Shown here one piece after another: positions 1-6,511 of a DNA stretch of 7,280 nt (positions are counted from its first letter, which is position 1; each line of letters starts with the position of its first letter). Source of the stretch: JBBQTU01 sp038213005. Lineage in GTDB: Bacteria; Planctomycetota; Phycisphaerae; Tepidisphaerales; Tepidisphaeraceae. The stretch spans positions 1-7,280 of the forward strand of contig JBBQTU010000217.1 of the NCBI GenBank assembly GCA_038213005.1. Reading direction: 5' to 3'. The translations under genes and the position numbers were made by a program. The notes under the pieces are model-generated. The model worked only from the letters and a program-made list of their open reading frames with translations, made no database searches and was not told the DNA's origin.

Positions 1-1
1 T

Positions 2-3000
2 CTCAAAGGGGGCAACACCTACGACGGTGCCCAGTTCCAACTGACCGACAAGGGCGGGACGTCACCTCAGCACGCGGCTCTGATTATGGGGGAACCTGGC
101 GCTGCTCCGGCGATCATTAAAGTCTCCGCTGGCAGCGTGGGACCCAAGATACTTCGCGGTGGTTACATCACCCTGCGCAACCTCCAGTTCAACAATGCCA
201 CAGGCACAACTGCAAACGCCTTGACCATTGATACCGTGACCAACCCGATCACCATCGATGCCTGCCAGATCTCCAGCGACACTAATGGTCTCTTGGTCAA
301 CGCATCCACGCAGGTGACGGTGCAGAATACCGCCGTGCAGGTGACCTCAACCGGCATGAGCTTCGTCAACTCGCCTAACGCCATTGTCCGCAGTAACACC
401 ATCCGCAACGGCACCGTGGGCCTCTCGTTTACCGGCACCTCTAATTACGTGAGTATGCTGAACAACCTGATCACTGGTCAGAGCAGCAAGTGCCTGTTGA
501 TTGACCACGGCAGCGCCGGTCATCTCAACGGCTCGACGTTTACCGGGGATATAATTGCCGACAACAATGCCTACGGCCCCAACTCCGGTATGCCATTCGC
601 CACGCTCGATGGCATCAACTACAGCACCTCTCAACTCTATAATTTCCAACTGGCACTCTACAACCTCAACTATCCCGGAGATAATGGCTGGAACACCACT
701 CGCGGCCCGGAGATGCATAGCTTCTTCACGGCTCCAGTGTATGTGAATACCGGCAGCAGCAGCTTAGATCTGCGGTTGCAGCAGGTATCTGGTAACCCGA
801 TTGACACCGCTACCTCCTCGACCCTCTCAGATGGTACGGGTCACTCCAAAGTAGACCAGGCGTTCTACGATGCGACTGGCCAGCTCCGCCCTATGCCCTT
901 TCCGCTGGACAGCGCTACGGCCAGTGGCGGCAACGCCGCAGATGTAGGGGCCTATGAGACCTTCGCACCTATCCAATATCAGTTCAACATCAGTATCGCG
1001 AGCACCACAAGCGCTGCAGTTTATAAGCCCGACGGCACTCTGGTGCGCACGCTGTGGAGCGGGAGAAAACTACTCGCCGGGTCTAACGTCGCTTATTGGA
1101 ACGGATTGGACGACAGCAACAAGTCGGTGGCAGCCGGCAGTTACAAGATAAAGGTCATTGCCCACAACATCACCTACACATGGGAAGGGGCCATCGGCAA
1201 CAACTCGCCCAATCCGCAGACCGGTCCATCCGCCTTGCGCCCGTTCTTTAGCGGCCCTAATGCCATGGCCACCGATCCCACGGGCGGCAGTACCACCTAC
1301 CTCGCCATGGGCTATCAGGAAGCGTTCCCGCCGATCTGGCGGGTGACTGCATCCACTCCCAACCAGATCGTCGTCAAGTCCGGCTTCTCTGAGGGCATTT
1401 ATAGCAAGGTCATTTCGGATGTCGCCACCGATGGCACCCGCGCTTACTTCGTCAGTCCCGCGAACACCCGCCAGGGCCCTGCCTGCGCCGGCTTCATCAC
1501 CGCTTGGAACGTCAGCAACAACACCCAGGTCACCGGCGGCAACTGGGCCCGGATCGACGGCGGAAACTACTATGGCATCAAGGTGGGCAATCCTGTTGCA
1601 GCCGGGGCGGTCGGTATCTCCGGCGCGGCGGTGCAGTACCACAGCGGCGGGACCCTGCTTTTCGTTGCGGTTCCCGGAGACAATAAGGTCTATCTCTATA
1701 ACAAGACCACCGGTACCAAGCAGAGCACAGAGATCAATGTCGCCAGTCCCGGCGACATTACCGTCACGTCCTCTGGCGATCTGTGGATCATCAGTGGCAC
1801 TAGCGTCTACAAGTACAGTTCCAGCAATGGCTGGGCGTCGGCGGTCAAGACCATCAGCGGTCTGGCCGGGCCTATCGCCCTGGCATATACCCCTTATGGA
1901 TACGGCCAGACCGGCAGCACCGGTACGTTACTGGTGGCCGACGGCGGCACCAGTCAGCAGGTCAAGAGTTTCCGCAATGACACCGCCGCCGCCGTCTGGA
2001 CTTACGGCCAGGCTGGAGGCTACGGCAACGGTATCGCCATCACTGATGACAAGTTCCAGTTCGGCATCTATAGCAGCAATGCCGGCACCCTGACGTATTC
2101 ACCCACCACCTTTCTCGCCACTCAGGCCGATGGCTCCTTCTGGGTCTACGACTCGGCCAGCGAACGTACCATGAAGTTCAATGCCAGCCGCAGCATTCAA
2201 ACAGCCGGCAATATCGAGTTCTCGGTCCCCTATGTCGCTCTGGGTGTGGATCGCGCTGATCCCACGCGTGTCTTTAGCCACTGGATCGAATACAAGATCG
2301 ACTATTCCAAGTCTCTGGCTCCTAACAACGGGTCATGGAAAGCCGTCAACTACTACGGACACGCCGCGCCGATCTCGGCCTACGGCTTCGCCGAAGCCCT
2401 TATCGGCGTCACCGACCTCAAGGATTTCAATGGCGTCACCCACACCTACGCCATCTCCAGTTGCGCCGGTCAGTTTGTGGAATTGACCAGTACTGGCATT
2501 CGCATGACCGGCATCAGCACCAACAACTGGTGGCTGGAAACTGACGGAACCCTTACCTTGGCCAGCCCAACGTCACCCACGGCCAAGTTTTATAAGCGAG
2601 CCTTCACCGGCATCAACCTGGCCACCGGCAATCCGACTTGGGCGGCGGCCACCGTTATTGGCAGTGCACCCTACAGTTCCAACGCCCTGACCTCTGATCC
2701 GGTCTATACAGAAGGATATCTGGATACAGCCAGCAACCTGATTATCTCGCATAACCCCAATGGGGCCGGGACCGGTGGCTATCATCTCGGCGCTGTCGCC
2801 GTCGGCGGTAGCCAGTGGCTGTGGAAGGCATTCCCCTCTGAGCGACTCGATGGCCGGGGTTCCTGGGATAGCAATGGCTCACAGGTGGGCGCCGACCACA
2901 TTACCGGCGTGGTAGATCGCAATATCTTTATCACCTATCGCGGGGAGTTCTGGAATGGCCGCCAAGGCAACCAGATCATGCAGTACTACGATAATGGCCT

Positions 3001-5086
3001 GTTCATCGGCCAGTTCGGCGAAAGCTCGCTCCTGGGCTACGACAGTTACATCAGCGCCGTACCAGGGCAGGCATCGAACATGATGACCAGTGCCGTGGTG
3101 AAGGTGGGCAATACGCTCTACCTTTATGCCCCGGATGAAAGTGCCCATGGAGGCACCGCCCGCTACCGGATAGATGGCATGAATTCGCTTGTCGAGTATA
3201 TCGGCGACGTGAACACCAACGCAACGCCGGTCGCTCCCACCGGCTTGACCGCCAAAGCCTTCTCGGCCAGCCAGATCAACCTGACCTGGAACGACAACTC
3301 CAGCAACGAGACTGGGTTCAAGGTCGATCGGGCTACCAACAGCAACTTCAGCGTCGGCCTGACCACTGTCACGCTCGGCGCCAACATCACTACCTACTCA
3401 ATCGCCGGTCTGGCCGCTAACACGACTTATTACTATCGCGTGCGCGCAACCAACGCGGGTGTCGACTCGAGCAACTCCAACACGGCCGGACCCGTGATGC
3501 CACTGTTGCAGATCAACGGCGACCAGGCGTCGGCGAGCCAGAACGATCAGATTCGCGTGGCGCGTAATCTGGCGGATCCTTTGCTTCTCGATGTGTTCCG
3601 CAATGGCGTCACTCCAGCCTATTCGGTGATCTTCGCGGCGCTGAATACGATCGTCATCAATGGGCTGGGCGGCGACGATACGCTCACACTCGATCTGGCC
3701 AACGGCCCGGTCATCCCATCTGGCGGCATTAGCTACGATGGCGGCACGCAGGCCACTGGCGACAGCCTGAGCATCGCCGGCTCCTCCGGTAACGATGCGG
3801 TCACGTTTGCGGCCGGCCAGGTGACCATCGGCTCGGGTGTTGTGGCGCTCACCAGTGTCGAGAACCGCTCCTTCAAGGGCAGCGCGGGCAACGACAGCCT
3901 CGCGCTGGGCACTGGCAGCTACACCTTCGCCAGTGATCTGGGGCAGGATACAGCCCACCTGACTCTGTCGCTGGCCGACGGGGCGCAGGTTGCCTTCAGC
4001 GCCGTCCAGCACCTGGGCAGCCTGACTCTGTCCGGCAGTGCCAAGGTCACGCTGGCCGATGGGGGCCACAGCACGCTGGTGGTGCAGAGCCTTACACTCG
4101 GTGGCAGCAGTTCGCTGGAGGTGGCTGACAACTCGGTGATCGTGGACTACACCGGCAGCAGTCCATTCGCGGCGATCTATTCGCTGGTCGCCGGTTCGGC
4201 GGCCAACCATTGGGCCGGCAACGGAATCGTGAGCCACACGGCCGCGGGCGGGGGCTCGCAGTATGCGATAGGCACCGCCGACAACAGCGTCGCGAATCTG
4301 GCGAGCTTCGCGGGGCAGACAGTGGACGCAACGAGCGTGCTCGTTCGCTTCACGTACTCTGGAGACGCCAACCTCGATGGTCAGGTGGACCTGACAGACC
4401 TCTCCATCCTGGCCGGTAGCTGGCAGATGGCCGGACGCCAGTGGAGCCAGGCCGATATCGACTACAGCGGTTTGGTTGACCTGACAGATATAGTGCTGCT
4501 GGCCAGCAACTGGCAGAAGGTGCTACCGGCACCGGTCGCGGCGGAAGTGGTCAATCTGACCAGCGAGGCCACGGTTGTGTCGCAAGCTCTCGATGCCGCG
4601 TCGACGATCCGCGATGCGGTGGTGGTCGACCCGCCGCCGGCCGAGGCCGTCCCGACGCAGATAACGTCACCGGTGATGATCTCTTCTGCGGCGGCGGTTG
4701 TGGCCAGCGTGACGACCGAGGCGTCTTCCGTGGAATGGGCTCCGATGGCTCCGCCTGCGGCGCCCGCGACAGTGCTCATCGCCATGATTCGAAAGCATCC
4801 GGCGCCCGTCCCTGTGACACGGCCGCATCCTGTCGCCATCTTGCCCGTGACGGCAACGCCTCGCCTCGCCGGTCTCTTCTCGAGTCGCCCCCTGTCCCAG
4901 ACCACCGCGCTGGCAGCGGGGATGAACCGCGGCAACCGCCGCCCGAGGATATTCGGCAAGGCCGGCGACTACTGGACCTTCTACTGCCCCGGCCCGCCGT
5001 CCGCCGGCCTTCCCTACGCCGACGGCTTCTACATGTATCTCACCGGCGCCCGCGGACCCACGTCCACGCAAAGCGGGTTCAAGTGA
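2..5086 (+). CDS. Giant secreted mosaic protein: beta-helix, FlgD-like Ig, propeller-like, FN3, dockerin-like (5' partial)
   Basis: The frame is open to the left edge, so the N-terminus and any signal peptide lie outside; 28 codons precede the first in-window ATG at 86 and continue the same fold. Residue numbers count from that ATG. Residues 1-291 read as a right-handed parallel beta-helix (alternating N, T, V, I rungs such as 'NSPNAIVRSNTIRNGTVGL') closing with 'DVGAYE' (286-291). Residues 300-372 form a FlgD-type Ig domain ('KPDGTLVRTLWSG', W338 of 'WNGLDDSNKSVAAGSY', then 'YTWEGAIGN'). Residues 375-1040 are propeller-like, with NHL-type strands such as 'LLFVAVPGDNKVYLYNKTTG' near 526. Residues 1048-1135 are fibronectin type III. 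Residues 1193-1274 carry three degenerate RTX-like motifs. Residues 1427-1478 are a dockerin-like EF-hand pair. A tail of 188 residues follows. Inferred role: exported adhesin or polysaccharide-binding protein. No catalytic residues could be identified, so an enzymatic role for the helix (lyase-like) is unproven. Confidence 0.88.
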   Translation, partial: LKGGNTYDGAQFQLTDKGGTSPQHAALIMGEPGAAPAIIKVSAGSVGPKILRGGYITLRNLQFNNATGTTANALTIDTVTNPITIDACQISSDTNGLLVNASTQVTVQNTAVQVTSTGMSFVNSPNAIVRSNTIRNGTVGLSFTGTSNYVSMLNNLITGQSSKCLLIDHGSAGHLNGSTFTGDIIADNNAYGPNSGMPFATLDGINYSTSQLYNFQLALYNLNYPGDNGWNTTRGPEMHSFFTAPVYVNTGSSSLDLRLQQVSGNPIDTATSSTLSDGTGHSKVDQAFYDATGQLRPMPFPLDSATASGGNAADVGAYETFAPIQYQFNISIASTTSAAVYKPDGTLVRTLWSGRKLLAGSNVAYWNGLDDSNKSVAAGSYKIKVIAHNITYTWEGAIGNNSPNPQTGPSALRPFFSGPNAMATDPTGGSTTYLAMGYQEAFPPIWRVTASTPNQIVVKSGFSEGIYSKVISDVATDGTRAYFVSPANTRQGPACAGFITAWNVSNNTQVTGGNWARIDGGNYYGIKVGNPVAAGAVGISGAAVQYHSGGTLLFVAVPGDNKVYLYNKTTGTKQSTEINVASPGDITVTSSGDLWIISGTSVYKYSSSNGWASAVKTISGLAGPIALAYTPYGYGQTGSTGTLLVADGGTSQQVKSFRNDTAAAVWTYGQAGGYGNGIAITDDKFQFGIYSSNAGTLTYSPTTFLATQADGSFWVYDSASERTMKFNASRSIQTAGNIEFSVPYVALGVDRADPTRVFSHWIEYKIDYSKSLAPNNGSWKAVNYYGHAAPISAYGFAEALIGVTDLKDFNGVTHTYAISSCAGQFVELTSTGIRMTGISTNNWWLETDGTLTLASPTSPTAKFYKRAFTGINLATGNPTWAAATVIGSAPYSSNALTSDPVYTEGYLDTASNLIISHNPNGAGTGGYHLGAVAVGGSQWLWKAFPSERLDGRGSWDSNGSQVGADHITGVVDRNIFITYRGEFWNGRQGNQIMQYYDNGLFIGQFGESSLLGYDSYISAVPGQASNMMTSAVVKVGNTLYLYAPDESAHGGTARYRIDGMNSLVEYIGDVNTNATPVAPTGLTAKAFSASQINLTWNDNSSNETGFKVDRATNSNFSVGLTTVTLGANITTYSIAGLAANTTYYYRVRATNAGVDSSNSNTAGPVMPLLQINGDQASASQNDQIRVARNLADPLLLDVFRNGVTPAYSVIFAALNTIVINGLGGDDTLTLDLANGPVIPSGGISYDGGTQATGDSLSIAGSSGNDAVTFAAGQVTIGSGVVALTSVENRSFKGSAGNDSLALGTGSYTFASDLGQDTAHLTLSLADGAQVAFSAVQHLGSLTLSGSAKVTLADGGHSTLVVQSLTLGGSSSLEVADNSVIVDYTGSSPFAAIYSLVAGSAANHWAGNGIVSHTAAGGGSQYAIGTADNSVANLASFAGQTVDATSVLVRFTYSGDANLDGQVDLTDLSILAGSWQMAGRQWSQADIDYSGLVDLTDIVLLASNWQKVLPAPVAAEVVNLTSEATVVSQALDAASTIRDAVVVDPPPAEAVPTQITSPVMISSAAAVVASVTTEASSVEWAPMAPPAAPATVLIAMIRKHPAPVPVTRPHPVAILPVTATPRLAGLFSSRPLSQTTALAAGMNRGNRRPRIFGKAGDYWTFYCPGPPSAGLPYADGFYMYLTGARGPTSTQSGFK
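3662..3907 (+). repeat. Three degenerate RTX-like Gly/Asp motifs inside the giant protein
   Basis: The protein repeats the pattern G-x-x-G-[DN]-D-x-hydrophobic-x-hydrophobic three times: 'GLGGDDTLTL' (residues 1193-1202), 'GSSGNDAVTF' (1232-1241) and 'GSAGNDSLAL' (1265-1274). Spacings are 39 and 33 residues. This resembles single turns of the calcium-binding RTX nonapeptide (GGxGxDxUx), but the copies are isolated rather than in tandem. A full RTX beta-roll is therefore not supported. Stacked beta-strands between the copies suggest a beta-solenoid or beta-sandwich spacer between the FN3 and dockerin-like domains. Confidence 0.55.
4361..4516 (+). repeat. Dockerin-like duplicated EF-hand calcium-binding loops in the giant protein
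   Basis: Two 12-residue calcium loops lie 30 residues apart. Loop 1 is D1427-A-N1429-L-D1431-G-Q-V-D1435-L-T-D1438. Loop 2 is D1457-I-D1459-Y-S1461-G-L-V-D1465-L-T-D1468. Both keep acidic or oxygen ligands at positions 1, 3, 5, 9 and 12, glycine at 6 and a hydrophobic residue at 8, and both run into a helix ending 'LAGSWQ' or 'LASNWQ'. The DNA is also similar: the 11 bases GACCTGACAGA recur exactly at 4388 and 4478. In Clostridia such modules dock to cohesins. In Planctomycetota similar modules are common on large secreted proteins, where the partner is mostly unknown. No PEP-CTERM or LPXTG-type anchor follows. Confidence 0.75.
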
Positions 5087-5087
5087 T

Positions 5088-5124
5088 CGGGCGGCCCCGT
5101 GATGGCAGCCGAGCACGGTGCCCG
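5088..5124 (+). other. Imperfect hairpin just after the giant gene's stop codon
   Basis: CGGGC (5088-5092) pairs with GCCCG (5120-5124). An inner arm CCGTG (5097-5101) pairs with CACGG (5114-5118), leaving an asymmetric internal bulge and a 12-base loop. It begins one base after the TGA. No T-run follows, so it is not a canonical intrinsic terminator. It could be an RNA-stabilising or pausing structure, or a chance product of high GC. Confidence 0.2.
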
Positions 5125-5147
5125 CGGACCTGCTCGAATTTCATCCG

Positions 5148-5176
5148 TTGGCGGCACGGTCCGGCCCAGATATAGA
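5148..5176 (+). promoter_or_regulatory. Candidate sigma70-type promoter for the YHS gene
   Basis: TTGGCG (5148-5153) and TATAGA (5171-5176) are separated by exactly 17 bases. Each box matches 4 of 6 consensus positions. The boxes sit in the gap between the giant gene and the YHS gene, about 47 bases before the chosen ATG, which would give a leader of roughly 40 bases. This would give the small gene its own transcription unit. The rest of the gap, 5087-5209, shows nothing else apart from the hairpin at its left end. Confidence 0.35.
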
Positions 5177-5209
5177 GGCAGGCTGTGTCGTGTTGTGTCT
5201 AACTCGTAC

Positions 5210-5215
5210 GGGGAG
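5210..5215 (+). promoter_or_regulatory. Ribosome binding site of the YHS gene
   Basis: GGGGAG lies 7 bases before the ATG at 5223 and only 4 bases before the in-frame ATG at 5220. The spacing favours 5223 as the start, giving the N-terminus 'MAKDPVC'. Longer in-frame starts upstream lack such a site. Confidence 0.6.
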
Positions 5216-5222
5216 ATGCATG

Positions 5223-5435
5223 ATGGCGAAGGACCCAGTTTGCAACGAGAGCGTCGACGAACGGAAGTCCAAGTCCGAGGGGTGGATCAGCGAGTTTGAG
5301 GGACAGACTCACTACTTCTGCTCCGCCGACTGCAAGGAGATCTTCGAGCAGGATCCCGGCCAGTATGTGGGCCCGCTCAACAGGAGCCGCGACTCCGACT
5401 CCGAAGGGGATATCTTCGACCAGTATCAGGGCTAG
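5223..5435 (+). CDS. Small YHS-domain metal-binding protein
   Basis: This is a 70-residue cytosolic protein with no signal peptide or membrane segment. Almost all of it is one YHS domain (residues 4-49): 'DPVC' at 4-7, 'FEGQTHYFCSADC' with Y31, F32, C33 and C37, then 'FEQDPGQY' at 41-48. The family includes stand-alone proteins and domains attached to copper/heavy-metal ATPases, and the cysteines are thought to bind metal. The usual DPVCGM is DPVCNES here, so the methionine that often accompanies the first cysteine is missing. Residues 53-70 are an acidic, disordered-looking tail rich in D, S and E, beyond the domain core. The gene stands alone, with its own Shine-Dalgarno, a possible promoter and a strong terminator. 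No metal transporter is adjacent, so the metal and partner cannot be named. The YHS assignment is firm; the function is inferred from family. Confidence 0.88.
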   Translation: MAKDPVCNESVDERKSKSEGWISEFEGQTHYFCSADCKEIFEQDPGQYVGPLNRSRDSDSEGDIFDQYQG

Positions 5436-5469
5436 ACCTTGTGATCGGCCCTCATGCCGGCTGACTTTC

Positions 5470-5502
5470 GTCGCCGCCGCGTCCCTCGCGGCGGCGACTT
5501 TT
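5470..5502 (+). terminator. Intrinsic terminator of the YHS gene
   Basis: GTCGCCGCCGCG (5470-5481) and CGCGGCGGCGAC (5487-5498) form a perfect 12-bp GC-rich stem with a 5-base TCCCT loop, followed by TTTTGTGTT. It starts 34 bases after the YHS stop codon. On the opposite strand the stem is followed by GAAAGTCAG, which has no T-run, so it should act mainly on rightward transcription. It may still impede transcription from the convergent reductase gene, whose stop lies 18 bases away. Confidence 0.85.
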
Positions 5503-5516
5503 GTGTTGACGCCCGG

Positions 5517-6419
5517 TCACACTGGCAGGTCCCCGAGCAGTTCGGCCGCCGCGGCATTCGCTTTGGCCTGCTGCACTGACTTGCATCCCGGGATCACGCA
5601 GGAGACCACGGGATTTTCCAGGCACCACGCCAAAGCCCACTGGGCCATGTTCACCCCCGGCGGCAACTCGCTCTCGCGGATGTGTTCCACCTCGGTGAGT
5701 TGTGCCGCCAGCTTGGCCGGGTCCTGCGAACTGCGGACATCGGTCTTGCCGAACTTCGCTCCGGGCGAGTACTTGCCCGACAGCAGCCCGCTCGCCAGCG
5801 GCACGCGGGCCATCACGCCCAGGTTTAGCTCACCGCACAGCGGGAACAGATGCTCCTTGTCGCGTTGCAGTCGGTTGTAGACGACCTGCAACGCCTCGAC
5901 ATCAGCCCACGGCGATCGCTGGCCCTGGTGCAGCCCGTCATTGGCGCCGGCGATCGAGTTGCCGATGTGCCGAATCTTTCCGGCCTTCTTCTGCTTCTCG
6001 AGCAGGCCGCGAAGAGCCTCGTCATCAAACTCGCCGTCGCCGATGGAGTGATATTGATACAGATCAATGTAATCGGTTCGCAGAGCCCGCAGCGAGTCGT
6101 CCAGTTGCCGCGCCACGTCCGCCGCACTGCGGCGGTCGGAACGATTGAGGAACCCATGAAACTCATGCCCGAACTTGGTCGCGATGATCCACTGTTGCCG
6201 TTTGCCCGCGATCGCCTGGCCGATCAGCGACTCAGACAGATGATCGCCGTAGCACTCGGCCGTGTCGATCAGGTTGATCCCGAACTCAGCGGACGTGTCC
6301 AGAATGTCGCGGACCTCATTGACGGTAAAGTCCTTTCCCCACTCTCCACCATACTGCCATGTTCCGACACCGATCACAGAAACCTTCAGACCGGTCTTGC
6401 CAAGCGTGCGGTATTTCAT
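5517..6419 (-). CDS. Aldo/keto reductase family oxidoreductase
   Basis: This 300-residue protein has the full length of the family's (beta/alpha)8 barrel. It starts 'MKYRTLGKTGLKVSVIGVGT', the typical opening. The catalytic tetrad is visible: D52 and Y57 in 'IDTAECYGDHLSE', K82 in 'IIATKFG' and H124 in 'IDLYQYHS'. 'ASGLLSGKY' (209-217) and 'VIPGCKSVQQAKANAAA' (275-291) match the C-terminal cofactor-binding segments. Members reduce aldehydes or ketones, or oxidise sugar-like alcohols, in the cytosol using NADP(H). The substrate cannot be read from sequence; general-stress or inositol-dehydrogenase-like relatives (YhdN/IolS type) are the nearest in feel. The ATG at 6417-6419 is chosen because family homology begins there and a Shine-Dalgarno precedes it; a longer TTG-started frame would overlap the upstream gene. 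It lies 92 bases downstream of the nucleotidase-like gene on the same strand and may share its transcript. Confidence 0.93.
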   Translation of the reverse strand: MKYRTLGKTGLKVSVIGVGTWQYGGEWGKDFTVNEVRDILDTSAEFGINLIDTAECYGDHLSESLIGQAIAGKRQQWIIATKFGHEFHGFLNRSDRRSAADVARQLDDSLRALRTDYIDLYQYHSIGDGEFDDEALRGLLEKQKKAGKIRHIGNSIAGANDGLHQGQRSPWADVEALQVVYNRLQRDKEHLFPLCGELNLGVMARVPLASGLLSGKYSPGAKFGKTDVRSSQDPAKLAAQLTEVEHIRESELPPGVNMAQWALAWCLENPVVSCVIPGCKSVQQAKANAAAAELLGDLPV

Positions 6420-6425
6420 GTCCTT

Positions 6426-6431
6426 CTCCCT
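6426..6431 (-). promoter_or_regulatory. Ribosome binding site of the aldo/keto reductase
   Basis: Read on the minus strand this is AGGGAG, 6 bases before the ATG at 6419. It settles the start codon in favour of the 300-residue form over the longer TTG-initiated reading frame. Confidence 0.65.
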
Positions 6432-6452
6432 GAAACGAATTAAGGCTGTCTG

Positions 6453-6482
6453 ACTGTACGCCAGAACGATGCGGTTGGGCAA
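6453..6482 (-). promoter_or_regulatory. Weak candidate promoter of the aldo/keto reductase
   Basis: On the minus strand TTGCCC (6477-6482) and TACAGT (6453-6458) are spaced by 18 bases. Each matches 4 of 6 sigma70 consensus positions. They sit within the 92-base gap before the reductase start. If real, the reductase can be expressed without the upstream gene. In GC-rich DNA such matches occur by chance. Confidence 0.22.
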
Positions 6483-6511
6483 CAACTCGTGCAAGGGCCG
6501 GCACGGGCGAC

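Noticed and set aside
1070..1642. Minus-strand open frame of 190 codons antisense to the propeller-like region
   Set aside because: No family features, and it lies wholly inside a well-supported coding region on the other strand.
3398..4237. Minus-strand open frame of 279 codons antisense to the giant gene
   Set aside because: The composition is Arg/Ala/His-rich without recognisable motifs, and the plus-strand frame carries clear FN3 and Gly/Asp domains. Long antisense frames are expected in GC-rich coding DNA.
4667..5175. Overlapping frames on both strands across the tail of the giant gene (minus 4667-5116, plus 4735-5175)
   Set aside because: I considered a frameshift here because the tail is odd. 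The alternative frames are Arg/His/Pro-rich with no recognisable domain, so the annotated frame is still the best reading.
5118..5222. Longer N-terminus for the YHS protein starting at 5118
   Set aside because: The extra 34-35 residues have no family similarity and cover the candidate promoter, and the Shine-Dalgarno at 5210-5215 fits the ATG at 5223.
5850..6443. Plus-strand open frame of 197 codons opposite the aldo/keto reductase
   Set aside because: The minus strand encodes a full-length reductase with its catalytic tetrad, so this is an antisense shadow.
6488..6507. Short inverted repeat CGTGC/GCACG between the reductase and nucleotidase-like genes, considered as a terminator
   Set aside because: Only 5 bp of stem with an 8-base loop and no T-run on either strand.
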